Below, in pieces: positions 35,218 to 43,659 of a stretch of 64,000 nt of DNA (position 1 is the first letter of the stretch; every line of letters begins with the position of its first letter). Under the pieces are notes generated by a model. It saw only the letters and a list, made by a program, of their open reading frames with translations. It did no database searches and was not told the origin of the DNA. The DNA lies in the NCBI GenBank assembly GCA_041605955.1, contig JBFIXI010000009.1:1-64000 (forward strand), written 5' to 3'. Source of the DNA: JAHEJX01 sp041605955. GTDB taxonomy: Bacteria > Actinomycetota > Acidimicrobiia > Spongiisociales > UBA5794. A program made the translations under genes and the position numbers.

Positions 35218-35883
35218 TTGGATATTCGGGAGATCATTGCCGACGTCCCCGAGCACGTAACCGTCGTCCATCTCGGCGCGAACGGCGAGACGGTGCCGAC
35301 CATCCCCTCGGTCGAAGCCGCGCTGCTGCCACCCGGCGCCGCCCGCTCGCGTCGGCTGGGCTTCCACAAGGGTCGAGCCGCCGCGCACGAGGCGTTGCGC
35401 CGGCTGGGCCGGCCCGCCGCGGCGATTCTCCGCGGCCCGTATCGCGAGCCACTGTGGCCCGATGGCGTCGTAGGCTCGATCACCCATCACGCAGGTCACG
35501 CCCTGGCTGCGGTCGCCTTGCGCCGGGAGTGTGGCGGTCTGGGGATCGACCTGGAACACCTGGATCGGTGGTTCCCCGAGCTAGAGGCCCACACGGCGTA
35601 CGGGACAGAGCGAGCCCTTCTCGAAACACTGCAGGGAGATGCCAGGCAACGTGCCTGCCTCGAGATCTTCTCGGCGAAGGAGAGCATCTACAAGGCATTC
35701 TTCCCTCGGGTGGGAAGCTTCTTTGGCTTCGCGGCTGCTGAGGTCAAACCGGCCCCATCCGGGCGCTATCAAGGTGCCTTGGTCGCGGGCCTGGACGCCG
35801 AGTTCGGGCCCAACCGTCCCTTCGAAGTCGGCTGCGCATGGCATGGGGAGCTGGTGTTGACGTCCGTCGTGCTCCCGCCATGA
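35218..35883 (+). CDS. 4'-phosphopantetheinyl transferase, EntD/Sfp type
   Basis: A protein of 221 residues that transfers phosphopantetheine from CoA to carrier domains. Motifs are clear: GSITHHAGHALAAVA at 86-100, GIDLEHL with Mg ligands Asp111 and Glu113, and FSAKESIYKAF at 151-161. TTG at 35218 is the likely start because a GGAGGGAGAGAAG site lies just before it. It is divergent from the NRPS operon, and its natural clients are the four carrier domains in this cluster (three T domains and the ACP). Confidence 0.93.
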   Translation: MDIREIIADVPEHVTVVHLGANGETVPTIPSVEAALLPPGAARSRRLGFHKGRAAAHEALRRLGRPAAAILRGPYREPLWPDGVVGSITHHAGHALAAVALRRECGGLGIDLEHLDRWFPELEAHTAYGTERALLETLQGDARQRACLEIFSAKESIYKAFFPRVGSFFGFAAAEVKPAPSGRYQGALVAGLDAEFGPNRPFEVGCAWHGELVLTSVVLPP

Positions 35884-35925
35884 ATCCAACGAGAGTGCCG
35901 GAACCGGCGCGCTACCTGAGCTGAC

Positions 35926-37710
35926 CTAGGGGACGATTGGGGCGCCCGGGTGGGACTGGCCCAGAGTCGCGAGGACGGCGGCCACAGATTGGTGGAGTCC
36001 GTCGATGACCCCTCGGGCCGCCGCCGCCATTGCCGCCAGCCGGGTAATCGCCGGCGCGGGGTCCGGAGCCGCCAACTGCGAGGTGAGCTCGCTCAACTCG
36101 TCGGAGTACGACTCGACCACTTCCAGCCGAGCTATGGCTGCCGCCACGGCTGTCCCATCGGCGGAGGCGCCCAGCTGGTCGAGTACCGAGACGATCTGTC
36201 CGGCCTCCACCTCCCAGCGACCGCCGCGCAGCACCACTCGATTGTCGAGCTGTTCGATCCACCTCGTTACCCGCCGCGCTGCTCGCCCCAGCCTGCCGAC
36301 ACGAGCGGCTCTACCTACCCCCGCCCCGGCGATGTCGGCGAAGGCTTCTCCCAGCCAGCGGGCCGGGTTACGCCGCAGCGTTCCCACATCGAGGGCAACC
36401 GCCAGGAAGTGCAGAGGTGCGGCTCCCGCCAGTCCCAGCATCTTGGCGAGATCCGACCACGCCTCACGGAAACGGTGACCGTCCACTAGGCCGACGACCG
36501 TCAACTCGGCCACGGTGGTCACGGCACCGGTGACGGCGGCAGCCACGCCCTCGAAGAACTCAACCACCACCGGATCGTCTCGTTCCGCAGCCATCTGCTG
36601 CAGCAGCTGCGACGTAGCGTCGCTCAAGGCGGCTATCAGGTCGGCCTCTACGAGCTTGGTGAGCACGACGCGCCGAGGGCGCGCCTCCAGCTCTACCAGC
36701 CCCGCCAGAGCGGCCACCAGCGCGGCGTCGCTACCCGTGGCATGCGCCGCGCAAATCTCTATGAACTCCATTGCAGTGTGGTCCGGAGCCACCGTGCGCA
36801 CCGCAGTCGCTATGGCGGCGAACTTGGCGGCCCGTTCGGCAGTGGCGAGTCGAAACAACATGGCGGCATTGGCGCGACGGGCGAGGTCGGCGAAGAGCTC
36901 GCTCTGCTCTGGGGCTGCGAGATTGCCTCCCCGGAGGCCGTCGAGCTCGCGGAACCAGCGGTACAGCTCGGCGTCGCTGAGGCCGCCGATGACGAAATCG
37001 AGATCGGCGGGTGCAAGGTCGGCCAGCGTCTCGTGAATCCCGAGGAGATCGCCACGGCCCACATCGCCGAACCACGACTCATCGAGCCGCCGGCGTATGT
37101 CGGCAAGAGCTGCGGCGGCGCGGCTCCAGCTGGGGGCGCCGCGGGGTCGGCGGATGACGATCTCGTAGGCGAGCACATCGAGCAGATATTGCATCCGTAC
37201 CAGGGTGCTCGGCTCGGGCAGAGTCGCCGCCAGCAGCAGTTGGCTGCGCCGGGCGACGGCCAGCTCGTATATGAGCTCGGCGATCCGCAGCTCGACGGCG
37301 CCATTTGCCGCGTTGGGGCCATCTAGGGCGGCGGGTCCGTCGCCCCCGCCGCGCAGTGTCGTCAGCACCGTGTCGAGCTCGTCGATGATGGCCTCGGGAC
37401 GGCGAGAGCCGGACTGGGGGGCGTATTGATCGGTCGGCAACTCTTGGTCGAGGTCTGACAGCAGTCGCGACTCGGCGGCGATCAGGAGGGCGCGCCGTTG
37501 CTGGAGCTGTTGGGCCTGGAACCGACACCAGGCGGCGGCAAGCACCAGGGCGCGCAGTTCGAGCCGGGGTGGCCCTGCTGTCACGAGGGCTTCATGTACC
37601 CGGCGGCGGTCGGCTTCGAGGCGTTCACTCTTGACCTCCAAGTGGGCGGCCAGCTCGCGCATTCGATCGCCGTCCCAACGGATGCTTTCCGGGCCGCCCG
37701 GGCCCGTCAT
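35926..37710 (-). CDS. orphan 594-residue helical protein, unknown
   Basis: A large protein I cannot place in a family. The ATG at 37710 has an excellent site, GGGAGAGGAG, upstream. The first about 95 residues are amphipathic helix with many Arg/Glu/Leu (IRWDGDRMRELAAHLEVKSERLEADRRR), rather like the N-termini of WXG100/ESX-type substrates or polymorphic toxins. The middle is Ala/Leu-rich helical repeats. The region near residues 395-470 is more hydrophobic and Gly-rich (VAAAVTGAVTTVAELTVVGLVDG). No signal peptide, no catalytic motif seen. No immunity-like or secretion gene adjoins it. Confidence 0.75.
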   Translation of the reverse strand: MTGPGGPESIRWDGDRMRELAAHLEVKSERLEADRRRVHEALVTAGPPRLELRALVLAAAWCRFQAQQLQQRRALLIAAESRLLSDLDQELPTDQYAPQSGSRRPEAIIDELDTVLTTLRGGGDGPAALDGPNAANGAVELRIAELIYELAVARRSQLLLAATLPEPSTLVRMQYLLDVLAYEIVIRRPRGAPSWSRAAAALADIRRRLDESWFGDVGRGDLLGIHETLADLAPADLDFVIGGLSDAELYRWFRELDGLRGGNLAAPEQSELFADLARRANAAMLFRLATAERAAKFAAIATAVRTVAPDHTAMEFIEICAAHATGSDAALVAALAGLVELEARPRRVVLTKLVEADLIAALSDATSQLLQQMAAERDDPVVVEFFEGVAAAVTGAVTTVAELTVVGLVDGHRFREAWSDLAKMLGLAGAAPLHFLAVALDVGTLRRNPARWLGEAFADIAGAGVGRAARVGRLGRAARRVTRWIEQLDNRVVLRGGRWEVEAGQIVSVLDQLGASADGTAVAAAIARLEVVESYSDELSELTSQLAAPDPAPAITRLAAMAAAARGVIDGLHQSVAAVLATLGQSHPGAPIVP

Positions 37711-38036
37711 AGCTTCTCCTCTCCCTCTTCGTTGTTATCCATGTTATATGTGGTTAAATAGCTTTAATCAACCTTGACGGCGAACTGCATTCTCGCGATC
37801 GGCGCGACGGACGCCTCGCAGAACGGAGAAAAGCGGTTGAGGAAACCCGGCGCAGGCGGCCAGACTGACAGCCGTATGGCGTTGCTGATCCGGCCCGTGG
37901 TGTCGATGTCCCGGCAATGTAGAGCGCGCCCCGAGCGCGGCTGTTGTCGATTTGGGGCGAGAGATGGCCTCCAGCTCGGTCCGGGAACGGCCGACTACCT
38001 AAGCGTGGCCGGCGTCGTAGCCAGGGGCTGCGCCGG
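37711..38036. other. gene-free stretch with an AT-rich island
   Basis: This gap separates the 594-residue protein gene from the E1 alpha gene and should hold both promoters. Bases about 37733-37775 are strikingly AT-rich for this genome. They contain an imperfect inverted repeat, GGTTAAA...TCAACC, at 37752-37773. The remainder is GC-rich with no gene that I can support. Confidence 0.5.
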
Positions 38037-39080
38037 ATGTCTACGACCGAGTGCCGATCGGAGGAGCTTCCCGCATTGAGCAACACATCACGGTCGACCG
38101 AGACCCCGGCTCGAGGCGTGCTCGATGCGGCCGGCAAGCTGAACCTGGCCTACTGGATGCGACTCACCCGGACGCTCGACGACGCCATCATGGCGATGTG
38201 GAAACAGGGTCGGGGGGTCGGGGGGACCTTCTCGGGCAGAGGACACGAAGCGATCGCAGTGGGTGCCGGCTATGCGATGGGTCCCCACGACGTGGTCGCT
38301 CCGATGCACCGCGATCTGGGCTGCTACCTGGTCCGCGGAATGTCCCCGGAGCGGATCGTGGCCAACCAGCTGGGCAAGGCCGATGGAGTAACCCGCGGCC
38401 GCGATGCCAATCTGCACGGGCTGGGGGACCTCAGCCTCAACATTCTCGGGTTTGTCAGCCACCTTCCGCAGTCGATGCCGGCAGCGCTGGGCGCCGCCAT
38501 GGCCTTTCAGTACCGCCAAGAACCCCGAGTGGCGTTGACCTTCGTCGGGGATGGCTCTTCGAACACCGGCCTCTTCCACGAGACCCTCAACTTGGCGGCC
38601 GTGCAGCAAGCGCCGTTCATCGTGGTTGTCGAAAACAACCAATACGCCTACTCGACGCCGTTGCGTGAGCAGATGGCGATCGACGACATAGTGATTCGGG
38701 CATCGGCTCATGGCGTGGCCGGACACATCGTGGACGGCAATGACGTCGCCGCCGTGTACGAGGCGGTCAGCGCCGCCGCCGCCCGCGCCCGGCGCGGGTA
38801 TGGCCCGTCGCTGATCGAAGCCAAGACCATGCGAATGCTCGGCCATGCCATTCACGACGGCGCGGAATATGTACCCCGCCGGCTACTCGAGGATTGGGAG
38901 CGGCGTGATCCGGTGGTCCGCTGGGAGGCGAAGCTCCTCGAAGAAGGATCGCTGTCGGGTGAAATGCTGCAGCGGTTGCACGCCGAGTGTCGCGAAGAGG
39001 TCGACATGGCGATTCAACAGGCGGAGCGGGCACCACTGCCCGATCCCAGCGACGTCGCCAGCGGGGTGTACGCCCCGTGA
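38037..39080 (+). CDS. thiamine-dependent 2-oxoacid dehydrogenase E1, alpha subunit
   Basis: A protein of 347 residues of the PDH/BCDH/acetoin dehydrogenase E1 alpha family. The thiamine pyrophosphate motif runs from GDGSSN at 171-176 to Asn200-Asn201 (VVENNQYAYS). MHRDLGCYLVRG and GRDANLHG are also typical. E1 decarboxylates a 2-oxo acid and passes the acyl group to a lipoyl E2. The start is uncertain; the ATG at 38037 is the first good one, and the first about 25 residues look unstructured. It overlaps the beta subunit gene (GTGA). No E2 or E3 gene lies in the window. Confidence 0.88.
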   Translation: MSTTECRSEELPALSNTSRSTETPARGVLDAAGKLNLAYWMRLTRTLDDAIMAMWKQGRGVGGTFSGRGHEAIAVGAGYAMGPHDVVAPMHRDLGCYLVRGMSPERIVANQLGKADGVTRGRDANLHGLGDLSLNILGFVSHLPQSMPAALGAAMAFQYRQEPRVALTFVGDGSSNTGLFHETLNLAAVQQAPFIVVVENNQYAYSTPLREQMAIDDIVIRASAHGVAGHIVDGNDVAAVYEAVSAAAARARRGYGPSLIEAKTMRMLGHAIHDGAEYVPRRLLEDWERRDPVVRWEAKLLEEGSLSGEMLQRLHAECREEVDMAIQQAERAPLPDPSDVASGVYAP

Positions 39081-40063
39081 GTGAGCCTCGCCAGCTGACA
39101 TACCTCGAGGCGATCGCAGAGGCCCTGGTCGTCGAGATGGACCGGGATCCCGATGTCCTCCTCATCGGCAACGATATCGGGGGCAGCTTCGGTGGCGCCT
39201 TCAAGGTGACCAAGCCGGCGGCGGAGCGGTTCGGGCCGGGCCGAGTCAAGAACATGCCGATGACCGAGCTGGCTTTCGTCGGGGCGGCCAACGGGATGGC
39301 ACTCATGGGTTTGCGCCCGGTGGTCGAGGTGCAATTCGCCGACTTCATCTCTACGGCCTTCGACAGCATCGTGCAATACGCCGCCACCACCCACTACCGA
39401 TGGGGCGCCTCGATCCCGTGGGTCATCCGGGCGCCCAGCGATGGCGGGATTCGGTCCGGGCCGTTCCACAGCCAGAATCCCGAAGCCTGGTTCGTGCACA
39501 CTCCCGGGCTGAAAGTGGTGGCCCCCGCCACCCCGGCAGACGCCAAGGGCCTGCTGCTGGCGTCGATTCGCGACGACAATCCTGTGATCTACTTCGAGGC
39601 GAAGCCGCTGTACCGATCGCTGCGGGGCCCGGTGGCGGAGGGTGATGAAGCGCTGCCGCTCGGCCGGGCCCAGATCGTCCGGTCGGGGACGGACATTTCG
39701 ATCATCACGTACGGCTCGATGCTCCACGAGGTAACCCGCGCCGCCACCGAGGTGGCCGAAGACGGGATCAGCGCCGAGGTCGTCGACCTGCGCACGCTCA
39801 AGCCATTGGATACGGACGCCATCCTGCAATCGGTCACCAAGACGGGGCGGGCGCTGATCGTTCACGCCGCCAACCGCATGGCCGGGGTGGGCGCCGAGAT
39901 TGCCGCCCTGGTTGCGGATGAGGCCTTCGGAGACCTCGATGCCCCGGTTCGCCGGCTCGGCGGCATGGACATTCCGATTCCCTTCAGCCCGCCATTGGAG
40001 GACGCCTATCGCGTCAGCGCGGCTCGCATCGCGGAGACGACGCGGGAGATGGCCAGGTGGTGA
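39077..40063 (+). CDS. thiamine-dependent 2-oxoacid dehydrogenase E1, beta subunit
   Basis: A protein of 328 residues, normal for E1 beta. The N-terminus QLTYLEAIAEALVVEMDRDPDVLLIGNDIG, the MPMTELAFVGAANGMALMG segment and the C-terminal VIVH-like ALIVHAANRMAGVGAEI plus RRLGGMDIPIPFSP are classic. It pairs with the alpha subunit to form the active E1 tetramer. GTG at 39077 overlaps the alpha stop. The substrate (pyruvate, acetoin or a branched-chain oxo acid) cannot be told by eye. Confidence 0.9.
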   Translation: MSEPRQLTYLEAIAEALVVEMDRDPDVLLIGNDIGGSFGGAFKVTKPAAERFGPGRVKNMPMTELAFVGAANGMALMGLRPVVEVQFADFISTAFDSIVQYAATTHYRWGASIPWVIRAPSDGGIRSGPFHSQNPEAWFVHTPGLKVVAPATPADAKGLLLASIRDDNPVIYFEAKPLYRSLRGPVAEGDEALPLGRAQIVRSGTDISIITYGSMLHEVTRAATEVAEDGISAEVVDLRTLKPLDTDAILQSVTKTGRALIVHAANRMAGVGAEIAALVADEAFGDLDAPVRRLGGMDIPIPFSPPLEDAYRVSAARIAETTREMARW

Positions 40064-40087
40064 GGTCGTGATCGATTCGCCGGAGCG

Positions 40088-40312
40088 TCACGCGCTGTCG
40101 CGTTGTTCCCATTCGTCGACCGCCATCCACGAAGGGCGATGCTCGATCTTGGCTCCGTAGCTCATGCGGCGGATCCGGGCTTCGACCGCGGCGGCATCAT
40201 CGAACTCGGCCGAGGGTAAGTCACGCATTCGCGAACTCAGCTTCTCTTCGTAGTTGGCTGCATCGTCCTCTTCGGCGCGTGCTTTTTCCTTCTTCCTTTT
40301 CAGCCACTTCAT
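40088..40312 (-). CDS. small charged protein, 74 residues, unknown
   Basis: A small, highly charged protein: Lys-rich start (MKWLKRKKEKARAEED), acidic/Arg middle and a Trp-containing end (WMAVDEWEQ). I use the ATG at 40312, which has a GGCGG-like site; an ATG at 40330 is an alternative. No family is recognised. It converges on the E1 beta gene, about 24 bases between stops. It is likely cytosolic. Confidence 0.55.
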   Translation of the reverse strand: MKWLKRKKEKARAEEDDAANYEEKLSSRMRDLPSAEFDDAAAVEARIRRMSYGAKIEHRPSWMAVDEWEQRDSA

Positions 40313-40417
40313 GCCGCCAATTATCGGCATGCGCTGTGACGACCTTGAATGCTCTGAGATGCCCGCCAGGGCTAGTGGCAGCCGGTCGGGAGGGGTTGGC
40401 CAACGGCAAGGGACGGG

Positions 40418-40445
40418 GAGGGGGAGGCCAGTCCGCCTCCCCCTC
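40418..40445 (-). terminator. hairpin terminator after hsp20
   Basis: A perfect 11-bp inverted repeat (GAGGGGGAGGC at 40418-40428 and its complement at 40435-40445) with a 6-base loop. It lies just downstream of the hsp20 stop on the minus strand. It has no U tract. Confidence 0.65.
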
Positions 40446-40451
40446 ACTGTC

Positions 40452-40895
40452 TCATGAGGCCTTGATCGGAATCGTCACCGGCTCCGCCGATGTCATCTCT
40501 TCAGTAGGCACCGGCACCTTCAGCGTGAGTAGACCGTTGTCGAACGTGCCTTCGATGAGATCGATATCGACCCCTTCGGGAAGCATGATCTCCCGGCGGA
40601 ATTTTCCGCTGCGCCGTTCGTGGACGAAGACTCCTTCGTCCTCCTTGGTCGTGTCCGAGGCGACCTCTCCGGATATACGGAGCACTCCGTCATGGACATC
40701 GACCTTGAGGCCCTTGTCCGGGTCGACTCCGGGAAGCTCAGCCTTGATGATCAGGCTGCCATCCTCGCGGAAGACGTCGCAGCTCGGTTTCCAGCCGGCC
40801 TCCGATCCGGCCAAACCCAGGCGCTCGATCAACGACTGGAACTCGTGCTCCAGCGATGTGAATGCGTTGAAGGGCGCCCACTTGGTAATGGCCAT
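40452..40895 (-). CDS. Hsp20/alpha-crystallin small heat shock protein 1
   Basis: A chaperone of 147 residues that holds unfolding proteins. The alpha-crystallin domain spans about residues 38-135: VFREDGSLIIKAELPGVD at its start and the family hallmark Gly-X-Leu near the end (FDNGLLTLKVPVP). AAAGGAG lies before the ATG at 40895. Its N-terminus (MAITKWAPFNAF) is like that of the second Hsp20 at 62551, so the two are paralogues. No CIRCE or HAIR operator was seen upstream. Confidence 0.92.
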   Translation of the reverse strand: MAITKWAPFNAFTSLEHEFQSLIERLGLAGSEAGWKPSCDVFREDGSLIIKAELPGVDPDKGLKVDVHDGVLRISGEVASDTTKEDEGVFVHERRSGKFRREIMLPEGVDIDLIEGTFDNGLLTLKVPVPTEEMTSAEPVTIPIKAS

Positions 40896-40977
40896 ACACG
40901 TCTCCTTTCTCGGCCTTTCAAACGTAATCCGGGCAACCATTGGCAGCCAGAGTCCAAAGACCGCGCTCCGCTCGACA

Positions 40978-41820
40978 TCATCCGGCTGAGACCAGAGCAA
41001 CCGCGGTCAGTGCGGCCCCCACTCCGACGAGCTGCACCCGGCGGAGCCGTTCCGCCAGGAAGATGAAGGCCAAGGCCACGGTCGCTGCCGGAAACAGGCT
41101 GGCGACCACGGCGACGACTGAGAGGTTGCCAAGCCGGGTGGCGACGATGAACGCTAGGTTGCCCATGCTGCCGACGAATCCGGAGCCGATCACGAGCGGC
41201 CACACCGACCTGACGGCGATGATGGGGAGACCGCGCAGTCGCGACACCAGCACCATCAAGACGACACCCCCGAGGCGAAGCGGCAGCACCCCCCACGCTC
41301 CGCTGTCCGGCGTCAGTTGGTCGAGCGCGATGAACATGAATGCGAAGCCGAACCCGGCGGCCATTCCGTAGAAGACGCCGATCTGGACTGGGGCGTCCCC
41401 GAACGAAGGCAGCTTCCCGGGGCGGCTGATGAGCCAGATCGCAGCTAATCCGAGCAACACTCCGACGGCCTGTGAAAAGCTGAGGCTCTCTCCCCTCAAT
41501 AGGCCAAATAGAGCCGGAATGGCGGCGGTGCCGATGGCGGCGATCGGAGCCACGACACCGGTAGCGCTCTTGGTGAATCCGATGTACAGCATGTAGATCG
41601 CGCCACCGGAGCTCATTCCGCCGAATAGCGCCCACCAGAAGTCGGCAACCGTGAGCCTTCCCTCGACCAGGAACACTACGGGGACGAAGGTCACGAGACC
41701 GGTGGCTTGCGTGCCCAGGGTGACCGCGTTGACTCTTCCGCCTCGCCTAGAGGCGACGCCTCCGAGGAAGTCGGATGTGCCCCATGACAGAGCCGCAGAC
41801 AGAGCCAGCAAGACGGGCAT
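40978..41820 (-). CDS. EamA/DMT-superfamily transporter
   Basis: An inner-membrane protein of 280 residues with about ten hydrophobic helices in two similar halves. The first half begins LLALSAALSWGTSDFLGG and the second FYGMAAGFGFAFMFIAL; this double EamA layout and length are standard for drug/metabolite exporters. The conserved Pro in the fourth helix region of each half can be seen (APIAAIGTAAIPAL; SLFPAATVALAFIFLAERL). The substrate is unknown. Single gene, no obvious regulator beside it. Confidence 0.88.
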   Translation of the reverse strand: MPVLLALSAALSWGTSDFLGGVASRRGGRVNAVTLGTQATGLVTFVPVVFLVEGRLTVADFWWALFGGMSSGGAIYMLYIGFTKSATGVVAPIAAIGTAAIPALFGLLRGESLSFSQAVGVLLGLAAIWLISRPGKLPSFGDAPVQIGVFYGMAAGFGFAFMFIALDQLTPDSGAWGVLPLRLGGVVLMVLVSRLRGLPIIAVRSVWPLVIGSGFVGSMGNLAFIVATRLGNLSVVAVVASLFPAATVALAFIFLAERLRRVQLVGVGAALTAVALVSAG

Positions 41821-41872
41821 CGCAGCAAGCTAGCGACGCATCACTGGCTGCCCCAGCCCGGCCGTCGACTGG

Positions 41873-42187
41873 CTAACCCGCCATGTGATATGAGGACTCA
41901 ACCCGGTCGCATCGCGGGCAGATCATCACACCGCTCGATTCGAGCCGGATCCGGCCACACGCACAGCGATCCTTGGGATTGCGCTCGCGAACCCGAAAAC
42001 GGGGAGCCATGCGACGCTCCTCCCACGCGCTCATCGCAATTCCAACAGCAATGCCCATGGCAACCGGTGGAATGGCGAAGACCATGAGGAAGGCCGCTGC
42101 GCCGACAAGTCCGCCCGCGGTGGCGCTGACGGCGTAGGCGGCAAGCGATGCCAGCGCCCCAGCTGCGAGAACCAATGCTATTCGCAT
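41873..42187 (-). CDS. small membrane protein with zinc-ribbon tail
   Basis: A protein of 104 residues. Two hydrophobic helices at about 2-24 and 28-52 are followed by a charged stretch and a Cys cluster, Cys75-X-Cys77 and Cys90-X2-Cys93 (CAC...CPRC). That could bind zinc. GGAAGGTGAC precedes the ATG at 42187; a longer frame to 42295 looks non-coding. The tail is likely cytosolic. No function known. Confidence 0.65.
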   Translation of the reverse strand: MRIALVLAAGALASLAAYAVSATAGGLVGAAAFLMVFAIPPVAMGIAVGIAMSAWEERRMAPRFRVRERNPKDRCACGRIRLESSGVMICPRCDRVESSYHMAG

Positions 42188-42579
42188 GTCACCTTCCCAC
42201 CGGCCTACAACCTGCTGCCGCGGGGTCAATGCCCCAGGATTCAGCCGGTGTTGTTTCGACAATGGATGCAAATGGTCCGCGAGGAAAGGGCCCATAGAAC
42301 CGGATGCCTCAGGGGAATTACCTAAGGGGCGACCCGTCCCTGCAGCCAGGAGGGCGGCAGGTGTCTAAGCCGCGGCGCGTGGCAGAGCTAGTAGAGCCAC
42401 GTAGGGCGGTCTCAGTAATCGCCGCAGTGTCGTCTTGGCCAAGGCCTCTTTCACTACGGAGCCGGGATCGGCACATTGGCCGCATCACCCATGGAGGGCA
42501 CATTGGAAGATCCGATGGTCTCTCGCGGAGTTGGTTTATGTGTGCGGCTGGGTTGCCCTAGTTCCGCCCACGCCGCAGA
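42188..42579 (+). promoter_or_regulatory. upstream region of the membrane redox operon
   Basis: A gene-free stretch of about 390 bases. Two copies of CCTNAGGGG, 14 bases apart (CCTCAGGGG at 42307-42315 and CCTAAGGGG at 42321-42329), could be a regulator site. An inverted repeat CGTGGC...GCCACG lies at 42378-42401. A NarL-type response regulator is encoded 5 kb downstream and is the obvious candidate to bind here, but that is inference. I saw no convincing -10/-35. Confidence 0.4.
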
Positions 42580-43659
42580 GTGTCAATCCTACGCCGCCAG
42601 CTCCCGTCTTTGGTGGGCGCGCTGGCTGGATTGGTCGCCATGAGTGGGATCGTGGGATTGGTTCTCGTCATCGCCATGGTGGCGGTCCCGCTCGCAGTGA
42701 TGCTTCATATGCGGGCGGCGTTTCGGGCGGACCGGGAGGCCACGGAAACGCTCTCCGTTCAAGGCGTAGGCAGCGGCGACAATCACCGTCGCAGCTTCTT
42801 GAAGCTCCTTGGAATCGGCGGCCTCAGCGCGATCCCGGCTGCGGGGATACCTACCATCTTCTACCGCGCGACCCCCGATGCGGTCGCTGTAGAGCAGCCT
42901 GCCACCGGAGCTGGTGGGCGGATTCGGCAGTGGACCATGATCATCGACCTGCGCTCGTGTGACGGCTGCCAGAGCCAGGGCACCCCACCGCAGTGCACTA
43001 CGGCTTGTATCGAAGGACATCTAGCTCCAGAGCCAATGGAGTGGATCGAGGTGTTCGAACAGGAGCTGCCGGGAGGAGGGTCGCAGTTCATACCGACTCC
43101 GTGTATGCAATGTCAGAACCCCCCATGCGTCAACGTCTGTCCGGTCGGAGCCACGTTCTCTACACCGGAAGGAGTCGTACTCATCGATCAGGTGCGCTGC
43201 ATCGGCTGCCGGATCTGCATGGCGGCGTGTCCCTACGATCGCAGGTTCTTCAACTGGTCGGACCCCCCGGTACCACCCGAGGCCCTGTTGGCCGACTACT
43301 CGCCCGATCACCAGATTCCGGCTAGCAAGGGCACAGTCATGAAGTGCGACATGTGTCCCGACATGGCCAGATCTGGGACGCTGCCCTACTGCGCCCAAGC
43401 TTGTCCCAACGATGCGATCTACTACGGCGACTTGGAAGAGGACATAGCCACCAACGGTCGCGAGCTCGTTTCCGTGTCCCGGTTTCTCAGCGATAACGAC
43501 GCCTACCTGCTCAAAGAGCATCTCGGCACAAAGCCCCGGGTCTACTACATCCCCGGCCATGGCGAGCGCGTCGGCAGAGACCCTTTCACCGAGGGTCGCG
43601 AGCCCACGCAATGGCCCTGGGTCCGTCGCGTTGAGGGAACGTCACCATGGAGTCGCTGA
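42580..43659 (+). CDS. four-cluster ferredoxin-like electron transfer subunit with Tat-like motif
   Basis: A protein of 359 residues like the NrfC/PsrB/FdhB iron-sulfur subunits. Four Cys groups are visible: 127/130/139/143, 175/178/183/187, 207/210/213/217 and 256/259/271/275, enough for four 4Fe-4S clusters. A membrane helix at about 10-42 precedes a twin-arginine motif RRSFLK at 70-75 and a second hydrophobic stretch. An internal Tat motif behind a helix is unusual. The start is GTG at 42580; a start within the helix (42640) or a later one is possible. It overlaps the next gene by 13 bases. Confidence 0.85.
   Translation: MSILRRQLPSLVGALAGLVAMSGIVGLVLVIAMVAVPLAVMLHMRAAFRADREATETLSVQGVGSGDNHRRSFLKLLGIGGLSAIPAAGIPTIFYRATPDAVAVEQPATGAGGRIRQWTMIIDLRSCDGCQSQGTPPQCTTACIEGHLAPEPMEWIEVFEQELPGGGSQFIPTPCMQCQNPPCVNVCPVGATFSTPEGVVLIDQVRCIGCRICMAACPYDRRFFNWSDPPVPPEALLADYSPDHQIPASKGTVMKCDMCPDMARSGTLPYCAQACPNDAIYYGDLEEDIATNGRELVSVSRFLSDNDAYLLKEHLGTKPRVYYIPGHGERVGRDPFTEGREPTQWPWVRRVEGTSPWSR

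Noticed and set aside
37774..38079. 101-codon frame before the E1 alpha gene
   Set aside because: Low-quality composition with many Arg/Cys/Ser, no ribosome binding site, and it overlaps the E1 alpha start.
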